Assembly (NCBI RefSeq): GCF_009183815.1
Contig: NZ_WEHX01000001.1
Location: forward strand, 60,110 to 124,109
Length of the DNA: 64,000 nucleotides
Direction: 5' to 3'
DNA from: Sutterella seckii
GTDB lineage: Bacteria > Pseudomonadota > Gammaproteobacteria > Burkholderiales > Burkholderiaceae_F
Positions 9,351-17,171 of this stretch are shown here, piece after piece (the first letter of the stretch is position 1; every line of letters starts with the position of its first letter). The notes under the pieces were generated by a model that was given only the letters and a program-made list of their open reading frames with translations, had not been told where the DNA came from and searched no databases. The translations under genes were made by a program, and so were the position numbers.

Positions 9351-10592
9351 TTATGACCTGAGGCCTTTGCGGAAAGCTTCAAGCGCTTCCGGATGGCACG
9401 AGAGGACGCGTTCGAGATGTCCGCGCAGGTAGCAGATGGCCAGGCCGTAATTTGTCATGGAAACCCCCTGACTCATAGCGCGTCTCAGGCGCATGAGCAT
9501 GTGGCGGCGCGTAACGACGCAGCCGCCGCACTGAATGAGGACGGCGTAAGAAGTGAGGTCGTCAGGGAAGTCCTTGCCGACGGCAACTTCGATTTTGAGG
9601 TCGAGTCCGGTTTTCTCCTTCAGCCAACGCGGAATCTTGAGCCGTCCGATATCGTCCTTCTGCGGATGGTGGCTGCAGGTTTCGCAGATGAGCACGCGGT
9701 CACCGTTCTTGAGCTTTGAAAGCGCGGCGGCACCTCGGGCGAGCTCAATGAGGTCGCTCTTTGCATAGGCCATCTGCAGAGAAAAAGTCGTGAGCGGGAT
9801 GGAGTCAGGCGCTTGCCGGGCAACATCGTCAATTGCCTGAGAGTCCGTCATGATGAAGGCGGGCGGATTTTTCAGATCGGCGATGGCTTCGGCAACACGG
9901 TCCTGCTGAATGACATAGGCTTTGGCATGCGCATCCAGAAGCTCTCGGATAGCCTGCACCTGCGGCAGGATGAGGCGTCCTTTAGGGGCGCCGGAGTCAA
10001 TCGGCGTGACAAGCAGAACGGTGTCGCCCGCGTGCGCAAGGTCGCCGCAGAGCGGCCGGTCGGGTTCGGTGTCTTCCTGAACAATGCGGATGATCGTTTG
10101 GCGCAGGTCATCAATTCCGAGCCTGGTTACGGCATCGGTGACGACGACGGGCAGCCCGTACTGCCGTGCATCCGCTAGAACTTCTTCAGAGGGAGCCTTA
10201 ATGCCGGCCTTGTTGAGCACAAGAATTGCCGGCGTTCCGAGCCGCTTGGCATCCGCAACGAGCTCACGGTCGTCGGGTTCGAGTCCGGCGGCACTTGCCA
10301 CAATCAGCGCGATGTCCGTCCATTCCAATACGGTTTTGGAGCGCTCTACGCGGGCGGCGCCGAGCTCTCCGACATCATCGACGCCGGCAGTATCAATAAA
10401 GACTACGGGGCCGATGGGTGCCAGTTCACAGGCTTTTTCCACCGGGTCGGTTGTGGTGCCTGGTACGTTCGAGACGATGGAAATGTGCTGATTGGTGAGC
10501 GCATTGGCAAGAGAGCTCTTGCCGGCGTTGCGGCGGCCGAAAAGGCCGATATGGATTCTGAGCCCCTTGGGCGTATTGAAGGTGTTCAACAT
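9351..10592 (-). CDS. hydF: [FeFe]-hydrogenase H-cluster maturation GTPase HydF
   Basis: A 413-residue scaffold GTPase that carries the diiron subcluster to the hydrogenase. The N-terminal Era-like GTPase domain shows GRRNAGKSS (19-27), PGTTTDPV and DTAGVDD. A dimerisation region follows, then the cluster-binding domain with C303, C306-S-H308 and C355-G-G-C358, the CxH...CxxC iron-sulfur ligand set typical of HydF. It lies just downstream of the hydrogenase operon on the same strand but behind a terminator, so it probably has its own promoter. The partner maturases HydE and HydG are not in this window. Confidence 0.96.
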   Translation of the reverse strand: MLNTFNTPKGLRIHIGLFGRRNAGKSSLANALTNQHISIVSNVPGTTTDPVEKACELAPIGPVVFIDTAGVDDVGELGAARVERSKTVLEWTDIALIVASAAGLEPDDRELVADAKRLGTPAILVLNKAGIKAPSEEVLADARQYGLPVVVTDAVTRLGIDDLRQTIIRIVQEDTEPDRPLCGDLAHAGDTVLLVTPIDSGAPKGRLILPQVQAIRELLDAHAKAYVIQQDRVAEAIADLKNPPAFIMTDSQAIDDVARQAPDSIPLTTFSLQMAYAKSDLIELARGAAALSKLKNGDRVLICETCSHHPQKDDIGRLKIPRWLKEKTGLDLKIEVAVGKDFPDDLTSYAVLIQCGGCVVTRRHMLMRLRRAMSQGVSMTNYGLAICYLRGHLERVLSCHPEALEAFRKGLRS

Positions 10593-10674
10593 GGCTCGCT
10601 TCCGATAGAGACTGTTGATTTTGGTTGTCTGCCGCAGCCTGTCGGGGAACAGCCTGCTTCGCGTGAGTTTAAGA

Positions 10675-10706
10675 AAAAAGGCCGGATCCTGGGATCCGGC
10701 CTTTTT
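10675..10706 (-). terminator. Terminator of the hydA-hydB-cytochrome b operon
   Basis: AAAAAGGCCGGATCC (10675-10689) and GGATCCGGCCTTTTT (10692-10706) form a perfect 15-bp stem with a three-base loop and flanking A/T tracts. It lies 18 nt after the cytochrome b stop codon. Confidence 0.9.
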
Positions 10707-10724
10707 CAGGTAAGAAGTATCAAA

Positions 10725-11411
10725 TTACTTCTCGATGTCCGTGCGGATGACGTCACGCTTGAACCAGAGCGGAGCGTGATGCTCGGCGGCTTCCACCGAG
10801 ATCGTGCCCGGGCCGAGGCGCCAGATGCCCTTGAAGTGAGACATCGAAAGGAGTGCGAGCGGGATGTGAGCGCAAACCACGAGGATCGAAATGATGATCG
10901 AACCCCAGACGTGGAAGTAGAACGTCAGGAAGTAGACGAGCTTGCCGGTAACCGGAGCACCGAGCCAGAGGAGCCAGCCCGTGACCGCGAGAGCAGCGAT
11001 CATGCCCATGAAGAGCAGATAGGAGGCCTTCTGGCCGCCGTTGTAGCGGCCCTGCGGGGGAACCGTTTCCGGCCCGAGCGGGATGCCGAAGAAGCGGCGG
11101 GGATAGTTGCCGAAGTTCAGGAACCAGCGCAGCGTGTTGCTGTCCCACTCCATGCAGGCGCGCATGATGAGCGCGAAGCGATCCGGAGCAATGACAATGA
11201 AGCCGAGCAGGTTGAAGGTGAAGACGGCGCCGATGATCAGGTGGGCAATCATCGCCGTTTCCGCAGCCTCGTCGGAGGGATTGCAGAAGTAGACGTACAT
11301 GCCCGTGAAGAGCAGCGCGAACCAGGTGATCGCGTTCACCGAGTGGAAGACCTTGTCCGGCGCATGGAAGCGCAGGATGCGGTCATTGGGGGCGGCAGAA
11401 ATATCAGACAT
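10725..11411 (-). CDS. Cytochrome b subunit, formate-dehydrogenase gamma (FdnI) type
   Basis: A 228-residue membrane protein with about four hydrophobic helices. Candidate heme-b ligands are histidines in HAPDKVFHSVN at the N-terminus, MIAHLIIG in the second helix, FYFHVWGS in the third/fourth helix and CAHIPLALLSMSHF near the end, the pattern of FdnI/FdoI and related quinone-reducing cytochromes. Its start overlaps the stop of hydB by 8 nt, pointing to translational coupling. No formate dehydrogenase genes are nearby, so it most likely anchors the periplasmic [FeFe]-hydrogenase and passes electrons to menaquinone or ubiquinone. That partnership is inferred from the operon. Confidence 0.85.
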   Translation of the reverse strand: MSDISAAPNDRILRFHAPDKVFHSVNAITWFALLFTGMYVYFCNPSDEAAETAMIAHLIIGAVFTFNLLGFIVIAPDRFALIMRACMEWDSNTLRWFLNFGNYPRRFFGIPLGPETVPPQGRYNGGQKASYLLFMGMIAALAVTGWLLWLGAPVTGKLVYFLTFYFHVWGSIIISILVVCAHIPLALLSMSHFKGIWRLGPGTISVEAAEHHAPLWFKRDVIRTDIEK

Positions 11412-11757
11412 GAGCAGCCTCCGTCATGGCAAGCATGGAGCGGGAATAGTAGTGCGTGTGAAGCAGTTCGTGCATCGTATGGTCGACGGGCTTCGCCTTC
11501 ATATCCTTGTAAACGGACATGACCACCGTGTTCTGGTGGGAAGCAGCGAGACCCATGGCCTGGCAGAGCTTGTCATCCTTGTAAAGGCCGGCCTGGCGGG
11601 CAAGAATGATCGAGTTGCGGCGGGCAACCATGTCGCCGATGGCCCAGCCGCAGACGACGGCTGCACCGACGCAGAGGCCGCTCACTTTCAGAAAGCCGCG
11701 GCGACCGAGAATCAGGGCTGCGGGGCGTTCTGCATAGGAATAGTTTTCAGACAGCAT
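11404..11757 (-). CDS. hydB: Periplasmic [FeFe]-hydrogenase small subunit with Tat signal
   Basis: A 117-residue protein starting with a twin-arginine export signal: GRRGFLKVSG (residues 18-27), then a hydrophobic stretch LCVGAAVVCGWAIG. The mature part matches the iron hydrogenase small subunit of Desulfovibrio-type enzymes (about 123 residues there), including RRNSIILARQAGLYKDD and a C-terminal YYSRS segment. In this family the small subunit is wrapped around the catalytic subunit, which has no signal of its own, and both are exported together. It lies 25 nt after hydA and overlaps the cytochrome b gene. It indicates a periplasmic enzyme. Confidence 0.92.
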   Translation of the reverse strand: MLSENYSYAERPAALILGRRGFLKVSGLCVGAAVVCGWAIGDMVARRNSIILARQAGLYKDDKLCQAMGLAASHQNTVVMSVYKDMKAKPVDHTMHELLHTHYYSRSMLAMTEAAHV

Positions 11758-11782
11758 TTTCTTCTTGAACCTCAGTCAGGAA

Positions 11783-13132
11783 TTAGACGCGCAGGGGGAG
11801 CGGCGTGGTGGGCTTGAGCCAGGCAGTGCCGGAGGACTGAACAGGCTGACCGCCGCCGTTGACGCAGCCGCCGGGGCAGTTCATCACTTCGATGAAGTGA
11901 TAGCGGTTCTTGTCGACGCGCACGCGATGGAGGACTTCCTTCAGCCCCTGGTTGGCACCGTTCACGACGCAGACATGCACGTCGTAGGTCTTGCCGCCGA
12001 GCGCCTTGATGGGCACCGGGATCGTCGCTTCAACGATGGCGTTGTTGTGGCCGCGGACGACTTCAATGTCGGCCTTGTCGAGTTCCTTGCCGGCGAGCGC
12101 GAAGTAGGCGGTACGGAGCGCCGCTTCCATAACACCGCCGGAGCAGCCGAAAATCGTGCCGGCACCGGAATAGACTTCAAGCGGAGCACGTTCGCGGGTC
12201 TTCGGCATAAGGAGCGGATTAATGCCCTTGCGGCGGAGGAGCTCGGCGAGATCGCGAGCCGTAAGCGAGGCGTCGATATCCTGGAATTCAGGCGTATCGG
12301 CCGGAATTTCCTTGTTGGCGATGAGCCAGCGCCAGGCCGAATTCATTTCGGGGCGGGCAGCCTCAAAGATCTTGGCCGTGCAGGGCGTGACGGAAACGAA
12401 GAAGACCTTGCGGGGATCGCACTTGAGCACGTACTTGGCGGCCCAGGTCTTCGCCAGCGTGCCGCCCATCTGAAGCGGAGACTTCGCGGTGGAGAGGTGC
12501 GGGAGCATGTCGGCGGCGTACGTTTCAGCGTACTTGACCCAGCCCGGGCAGCAGGACGTGAAGTGCGGGAACGGGTGCTTGCCCTGTTCATCAACTTCCG
12601 GGCCGCGTTCGCCGAGGACCCAGTACTGGATCTTCTTGACGAATTCCGTGCCTTCTTCAATGATCGTCTGGTCGGCCGTCGAGTTGCAGTCGTAGGTGAC
12701 GAAGCCAGCAGCTTCAAGCGCGTTGACGAGCTGTTCGGTCGAGAGTTCACCCGGTTCGCCGCCGAATTCTTCACAGATCGAGACGCGGACAGCCGGCGAG
12801 GGCTGAGCGACGACAATGCGGTCCTTCGCGTCAAGGACGCGTTCGACCTTGTCGACGAAGCTCATCTGTTCGATGGCGTTGAACGGGCAGGCGATGAGGC
12901 ACTGGCCGCAGTAAATGCACGCGTCGTCAATGATCTCGTGCTTGGAGCCGAGACCGCCCTTAATGGCATCGGTCGGGCAGAATTTGCTGCAGGTGTCGCA
13001 GCCGACGCAGTGATTCTTGTTGATATGGATGATGCCGCGCAGTTCACCCTTGCGAAGGTTGCCCTGGAAGGCGGGACCGTTCTGGCCGTAGGCATTGTCG
13101 CCAGGCAGGAACGTACGAACCGTGGTCGTCAT
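11783..13132 (-). CDS. hydA: [FeFe]-hydrogenase catalytic (large) subunit
   Basis: A 449-residue H2-activating enzyme of the compact two-ferredoxin-cluster (Desulfovibrio, M2) type. Two [4Fe-4S] sites are formed by C42/C45/C48/C52 and C72/C75/C78/C82. The H-cluster domain has motif L1 TSCCPGW (relay C194, ligand C195), motif L2 TPCTAKIFE (ligand C251) and motif L3 EVMNCPGGCVNGGGQP (ligands C419 and C423). The usual Met of L2 (MPC) is Thr249 here. There is no signal peptide; export would depend on the Tat signal of HydB. The protein lacks the C-terminal segment that single-chain enzymes have, as expected when HydB is separate. GGAG lies about 9 nt before the start. Confidence 0.97.
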   Translation of the reverse strand: MTTTVRTFLPGDNAYGQNGPAFQGNLRKGELRGIIHINKNHCVGCDTCSKFCPTDAIKGGLGSKHEIIDDACIYCGQCLIACPFNAIEQMSFVDKVERVLDAKDRIVVAQPSPAVRVSICEEFGGEPGELSTEQLVNALEAAGFVTYDCNSTADQTIIEEGTEFVKKIQYWVLGERGPEVDEQGKHPFPHFTSCCPGWVKYAETYAADMLPHLSTAKSPLQMGGTLAKTWAAKYVLKCDPRKVFFVSVTPCTAKIFEAARPEMNSAWRWLIANKEIPADTPEFQDIDASLTARDLAELLRRKGINPLLMPKTRERAPLEVYSGAGTIFGCSGGVMEAALRTAYFALAGKELDKADIEVVRGHNNAIVEATIPVPIKALGGKTYDVHVCVVNGANQGLKEVLHRVRVDKNRYHFIEVMNCPGGCVNGGGQPVQSSGTAWLKPTTPLPLRV

Positions 13133-13473
13133 GGATACATTCTCCGTTGAGGAAGACGGCAGAATCCCGGAATCCTTTGGGTGATTTCGGGAAGCGCAAT
13201 TCTTTCCTCAGTTTTGGCTCGTCGTAAAGAGCGACGGACGGCTCATCAGGCAGACTGTCTGAATTTCTGCCTGCACCGCCAGGGTCGTCATTCTCAATCG
13301 ACGATGTTTTCTTTTGAGCAGAAGCAAATCCCATAGGCACTAGCCGTGGGAGACTCCTACGAACGGTTGCATTCTATCGTGTGCCATAGTCAAGCCGCAG
13401 GCTGAGTACTACCTCTTAAGGAGCAGTTTTGGATAAGCACTCCGTATTGTTTTTAAATGTTTCTAACAACGGT

Positions 13474-13487
13474 TTAATACAGATCAA
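13474..13487 (-). promoter_or_regulatory. FNR/CRP-type box upstream of hydA
   Basis: On the minus strand the site reads TTGAT-CTGT-ATTAA, nine of ten matches to the FNR consensus TTGAT-N4-ATCAA. Its centre is about 348 nt from the hydA start codon, so if it acts at -41.5 the transcript would have a leader of around 300 nt. Anaerobic activation would suit an [FeFe]-hydrogenase, but the site is a single pattern match. Confidence 0.45.
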
Positions 13488-13584
13488 AACCGAACGGGCA
13501 GCCTTTGCAAGTTAACCCTAATCGAATGAATTCCTGAGAAAAATGATCGGGAATTTGGAGACTGCGTACTCGTTTAAAAATAGA

Positions 13585-13615
13585 AAAGGAGAGAACCTTT
13601 CGGCGTCTCTCCTTT
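13585..13615 (-). terminator. Terminator of the radical SAM gene
   Basis: AAAGGAGAG (13585-13593) pairs with CTCTCCTTT (13607-13615). In the minus direction the stem is followed by TTTTCTATTTTT, a good U-rich tail. Confidence 0.75.
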
Positions 13616-13644
13616 GCTTCAACCGGAATCTGTTTGATTGCGGA

Positions 13645-14961
13645 TTACATGTCCTCTTCCTTCAGAGGCGCGCGCAGCTCCGCTCTCACCTGATCCATGG
13701 CGGCATAGAAGGCCTTCATCATTACGAGGCCGAGGAACTTTCCGGCATCGGTGACGATGATGCGGTCGGGGTCGTTGGGGTCATCCTTGATGGCGCCCGA
13801 AATGCGCAGGCCGAGCATTTCCTTCATGAGGTAGCGGTCGACGTTGATGCCGTGCACCTCCCGGAAATATTTTCTTGAGAGTCGATGCGCAAAGAGGCCG
13901 AGCATCAGGCGGTACTGCATGATCGCGTGCTTGTCGAACTCTCTTCTGCGCTCAACGCCGGTATTGCCTGCAGCAATGCGTTCGCCGTAGCGGCGAAGAC
14001 TGAAAGTGTTTACATAGAGGCTGTTGTTGAGGAAGCTGAATGCGCCCGAGCCCACGCCGAGGTACTCGTCGTGGTCGACCACGTATTCATCGAAGCCTTC
14101 GTTGTTCGTCTGTCCGAAGGTCCAGGATGTGAGCTGGCGGTAGCGGTTGCCGAAAGTATCGAGGATGCAGCGGTACTGGTCCGCGAGCTCGATGCCTGTG
14201 GCTGCAATGGTGCCCTTCACGCTCTGGCGCGTCTGAGAGGTGACCATGAGCGGGTAGGTGGTAGTCTGTCGCGGGTTGAGCTTGACGATTTTCTCCATGT
14301 CGTCATGGAGAACGTCGAGCGACTGACCGCGGAATCCGAACATCATGTCGATGTTGCAGACCGGGAAAAGCTCTTGAGCGTACTGCAGACGTTCGAAAAT
14401 CTGTTCGCCCGAGCCGAACTTCTCATAGCGGTCTGAGAGCTTGAGGATGTCGTCGTTGAAGCTCTGCACGCCGATCGACATGCGGTCGACAAGTCCCTGA
14501 AGATTCCGGAACTGCGGCGTGGTGATGACCTGCGGGTCGGTCTCGCAGGAAATTTCCTTGATTGAAGGAAAGAGCTTCTTGGCATGTTCGAGCGTCTTGA
14601 TGAGCTCGTCCTCAAGAATCGTGGTGGTGCCACCGCCCACGTACATGGCCGTGAAGTCGTAGCCGAGCGCCTTTACGTAATCCATTTCGCGGCGAAGGTT
14701 CTTGAAATATTCGCGAGCCTTCCATTCCTTGAAGAGGAATCGATGGAACGTACAGTAGGTGCAGAGCGTGTGGCAGAAAGGAACATGCGCGTAGAGCATG
14801 TACTGGTGTCCTTCCTGCGGGGGCGGCGGATTCTTGAGAATAACCGGATCGCAGTGCAGATAGCGGCCGGTGTAGTAATCCATCACGCGGTCGGAAAGAC
14901 CGATCATCCAATTGGGCAGGAGCTTGCGCGGCTGCGGGACGAAGTGGTTAGTGCTGGTCAT
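13645..14961 (-). CDS. HemN/HemW-like radical SAM protein
   Basis: A 438-residue cytoplasmic radical SAM enzyme. The cluster motif is C63-x3-C67-x2-C70 within HVPFCHTLCTYCTF, followed by the SAM-contact GGGT (109-112). Downstream segments such as RMSIGVQSFNDDILK and a C-terminal HemN-type domain place it among coproporphyrinogen III oxidase family proteins. The family mixes true oxygen-independent coproporphyrinogen dehydrogenase (HemN), heme chaperone HemW and anaerobic heme-degrading relatives; I cannot separate these by eye. It is transcribed in the same direction as the hydrogenase operon but is terminated before it. A role in anaerobic heme handling would suit the neighbouring cytochrome b. 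Confidence 0.8.
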   Translation of the reverse strand: MTSTNHFVPQPRKLLPNWMIGLSDRVMDYYTGRYLHCDPVILKNPPPPQEGHQYMLYAHVPFCHTLCTYCTFHRFLFKEWKAREYFKNLRREMDYVKALGYDFTAMYVGGGTTTILEDELIKTLEHAKKLFPSIKEISCETDPQVITTPQFRNLQGLVDRMSIGVQSFNDDILKLSDRYEKFGSGEQIFERLQYAQELFPVCNIDMMFGFRGQSLDVLHDDMEKIVKLNPRQTTTYPLMVTSQTRQSVKGTIAATGIELADQYRCILDTFGNRYRQLTSWTFGQTNNEGFDEYVVDHDEYLGVGSGAFSFLNNSLYVNTFSLRRYGERIAAGNTGVERRREFDKHAIMQYRLMLGLFAHRLSRKYFREVHGINVDRYLMKEMLGLRISGAIKDDPNDPDRIIVTDAGKFLGLVMMKAFYAAMDQVRAELRAPLKEEDM

Positions 14962-15026
14962 GAAGACGCGGGATAAGGGTAGTTCTGAAGGAAGCGATTC
15001 TAAGCGGCTCGGGGACGCAATAGGCT

Positions 15027-15064
15027 TAAAAAAGCCGACTCTTCCCGCATGAGAAGAGCCGGCT
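15027..15064 (-). terminator. Terminator of the acyl-CoA synthetase gene
   Basis: AGCCGACTCTT (15033-15043) pairs with AAGAGCCGGCT (15054-15064), one mismatch, followed in the minus direction by TTTTTTAA. Confidence 0.8.
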
Positions 15065-15095
15065 GCGGAATAACTACAGTCCGTAAGCCTGCGGA

Positions 15096-16928
15096 TCAGC
15101 CGTGCGTAGCATAGACGCGGGCAATCTCCGTTTCGAATTTTTTCGAGAGCGGACCGCGCTTAAGCTTGAGCGTCGGCGTAATGAGTCCGTTTTCGATGGT
15201 CCAGGGCTCGTTCGTCAGAAGAACGGCGCGGGGGAGCGCATAGTTCGGGAAGTCTGAAGCCGCAGCCTTGGCACGCTTCAGTGCTGAGGTGCGTGCTGCC
15301 GGGTTGTTGAGGCTCTGCGGATCATTCGGGTCGAGTCCGAGCGATTCGGCAAACCTTGCCCATTCGTCCTTATTCACGCAGGTGATGAGCGTGAGGTACG
15401 GGCGGTTTTCCCCGACGACGTAGCACTGCTCGAAGAGCGGATCCGTTTCAATGGCGGATTCAAGATCGGCAGGAGGAATCTTTTCGCCGGTCGAGGTGAC
15501 GATGATCTCCTTGATGCGGCCCTTGATGCAGAGCATGCCGTCCGAATTGAATTCGCCGACATCGCCGGTATGGAGCCAGCCGTCCTTGGTAAAGGCGGCG
15601 GCTGTATCCGCAGGACGATGCCAGTAGCCCTTCATGATGGAAGGACCGCGGATCTGAATTTCGTTGCCTTCGGCAAGACGAACCTCAACATTGCAGAAAG
15701 GCTTGCCGACGGTGTTCGGCTGATTGAATTCAACGCAGTTGCCGGCAATGATCGGACTCGCTTCCGTCATGCCGTAGCCCTGAATGATCGGCAGCCCGAG
15801 GCCGCAGAAGGCGCGGGCAACCTTGTGGTTGAGCGCGGCGCCGCCGGAAATGGCAATGCGAAGCCGGCCGCCGAACTGCGAGAGCAGCATGTCTGCCATG
15901 CGGCGCACGAGCGTGAGGCGGATGATGCCGTCAAGCCAGGAGCGAGAGCTTTCTTCTATCGGCAGGCGGTTGCGGCGGCAGAAATCGCGCCAGCCGACCT
16001 CAACAGCCCAATCGAAAAGCTTGCGTGCAATAGGCTTGGATTTGCGGAGCTTGTCCTGAACACGGGCATAGATGCGCTCGTAGACGCGCGGAACCGAAAT
16101 GATGACGGTCGGGCGAATGACCTTAAGGTCTTCAGCGAGGAGCAGCACCGAGCGGTTGTACGCGATGGTGCAGCCGGTGGCAAGCGCAAGATAGTAGCCG
16201 GCAGTACGCTCAAAGGTGTGCGAGAGCGGGAGGAAGGAGAGGAATATATCGCCTTCACGGGGAGACACGCATTCGAGCGTTGCCTTCACGTTGCTCACAA
16301 TATTCCTGTGTGTGAGCATGACGCCCTTCGGACGGCCTGTCGTGCCGGAAGTGTAGACAATGCCGGCAAGATCATCTTCGAGCGGGCCGGAGGGAAGACT
16401 GTCCGCAGGGACGCTTTTCCCAAGTTCCAGAACGGAAGCCAGGCTCTTTATGTGGAAGCGTCCGTCTTCATGGTCTTCTGTTTCGCCCGGATCGGTGATG
16501 AGCACCGTGCTCAGGTCCGGCATCTGCACGCCGGTCGCGCGGATCTGCTTCCAGCGCGAAAGCTTGTTGGTTACAAGCGTGCATGCCTGGCTGTCGATCA
16601 TGATGAAGGCGCTTGCCCCCGGCGTATCGATCGCATGCAGGGGAACCGGGATAAGACCGTTTGCGAGGGCGGCTTGGTCGGCGCATACATGATCGCGGCC
16701 GTTCGGCATCAGGATCGCGATGCGGTCGCCTGGACGAAGCCCCATGACTTCATAGGCGCGGCGCCACTCAAGAACGTGTTCGCCAAGCTCCTTGTAGCTC
16801 CAGCTTTCCCACGTGCTTGAGGAGCGGTCGAACTGCCTGAGTGCCTCGCGGTCTCCCCATTTGCGAATGCTGTGCGTGAGAAGCTCCGGGAGCGTAGTCA
16901 GTCCATCGAGTTCACTTGATCGGCCCAT
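15096..16928 (-). CDS. Long-chain fatty-acid--CoA ligase (AMP-forming)
   Basis: A 610-residue adenylate-forming enzyme that activates fatty acids to acyl-CoA. The P-loop-like A3 motif is YTSGTTGRPKGVMLTH (about 192-207). SGGAALNHKVARAFCGLG and QGYGMTEASPII (A5) follow, then GWLHTGDVGEFNSDG (A7) and KGRIKEIIVTSTGEKIPPAD (A8/linker). The overall form, about 600 residues with an N-terminal TLPELLTHSIRKWGDREAL segment, fits the FadD15/ACSL-type long-chain branch rather than short-chain Acs. It is a single-gene unit divergent from cysK. Chain-length preference is not readable from sequence. Confidence 0.9.
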   Translation of the reverse strand: MGRSSELDGLTTLPELLTHSIRKWGDREALRQFDRSSSTWESWSYKELGEHVLEWRRAYEVMGLRPGDRIAILMPNGRDHVCADQAALANGLIPVPLHAIDTPGASAFIMIDSQACTLVTNKLSRWKQIRATGVQMPDLSTVLITDPGETEDHEDGRFHIKSLASVLELGKSVPADSLPSGPLEDDLAGIVYTSGTTGRPKGVMLTHRNIVSNVKATLECVSPREGDIFLSFLPLSHTFERTAGYYLALATGCTIAYNRSVLLLAEDLKVIRPTVIISVPRVYERIYARVQDKLRKSKPIARKLFDWAVEVGWRDFCRRNRLPIEESSRSWLDGIIRLTLVRRMADMLLSQFGGRLRIAISGGAALNHKVARAFCGLGLPIIQGYGMTEASPIIAGNCVEFNQPNTVGKPFCNVEVRLAEGNEIQIRGPSIMKGYWHRPADTAAAFTKDGWLHTGDVGEFNSDGMLCIKGRIKEIIVTSTGEKIPPADLESAIETDPLFEQCYVVGENRPYLTLITCVNKDEWARFAESLGLDPNDPQSLNNPAARTSALKRAKAAASDFPNYALPRAVLLTNEPWTIENGLITPTLKLKRGPLSKKFETEIARVYATHG

Positions 16929-17073
16929 GGCGTACTGGATCCTATTTGTTTTTCTTTGGGCAGGCTCTTAGTAACGGTTCCTGCCTATGCAGAAACACTG
17001 AGCCCAGTATGGCAATCTGTAAAGCTATATCAGAAAAGAGCCGTTTGGAGGCGTCTAATATTAAGGGAATACC

Positions 17074-17102
17074 CTGACATTCTTCTTTAAAAGGCATATC
17101 AT
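17074..17102 (+). promoter_or_regulatory. Sigma-70 promoter for cysteine synthase
   Basis: CTGACA (17074-17079), a 17-bp spacer and TATCAT (17097-17102) give a near-consensus housekeeping promoter, about 60 nt before the AAGGAG ribosome site of the gene. Confidence 0.6.
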
Positions 17103-17171
17103 CCTAAGCGTCAATAGAAATTGAACGCCACGTTCGGCAGGCCTGAATGAGGCAATAAGGAGAATATTCCT

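Larger units (their letters stand above)
13133..13644. other. 512-bp gap upstream of the hydrogenase operon
   Basis: I see no convincing gene here. The central part (about 13420-13560) is clearly more AT-rich than its surroundings. It holds an FNR-like box, the terminator of the radical SAM gene at its right end and, by position, the hydA promoter and a leader of up to about 300 nt. Confidence 0.6.

Noticed and set aside
13360..13400. Sigma-54 promoter for hydA (TGGCAC...TGCA)
   Set aside because: The GG and GC elements are too far apart (13 bases instead of 10).
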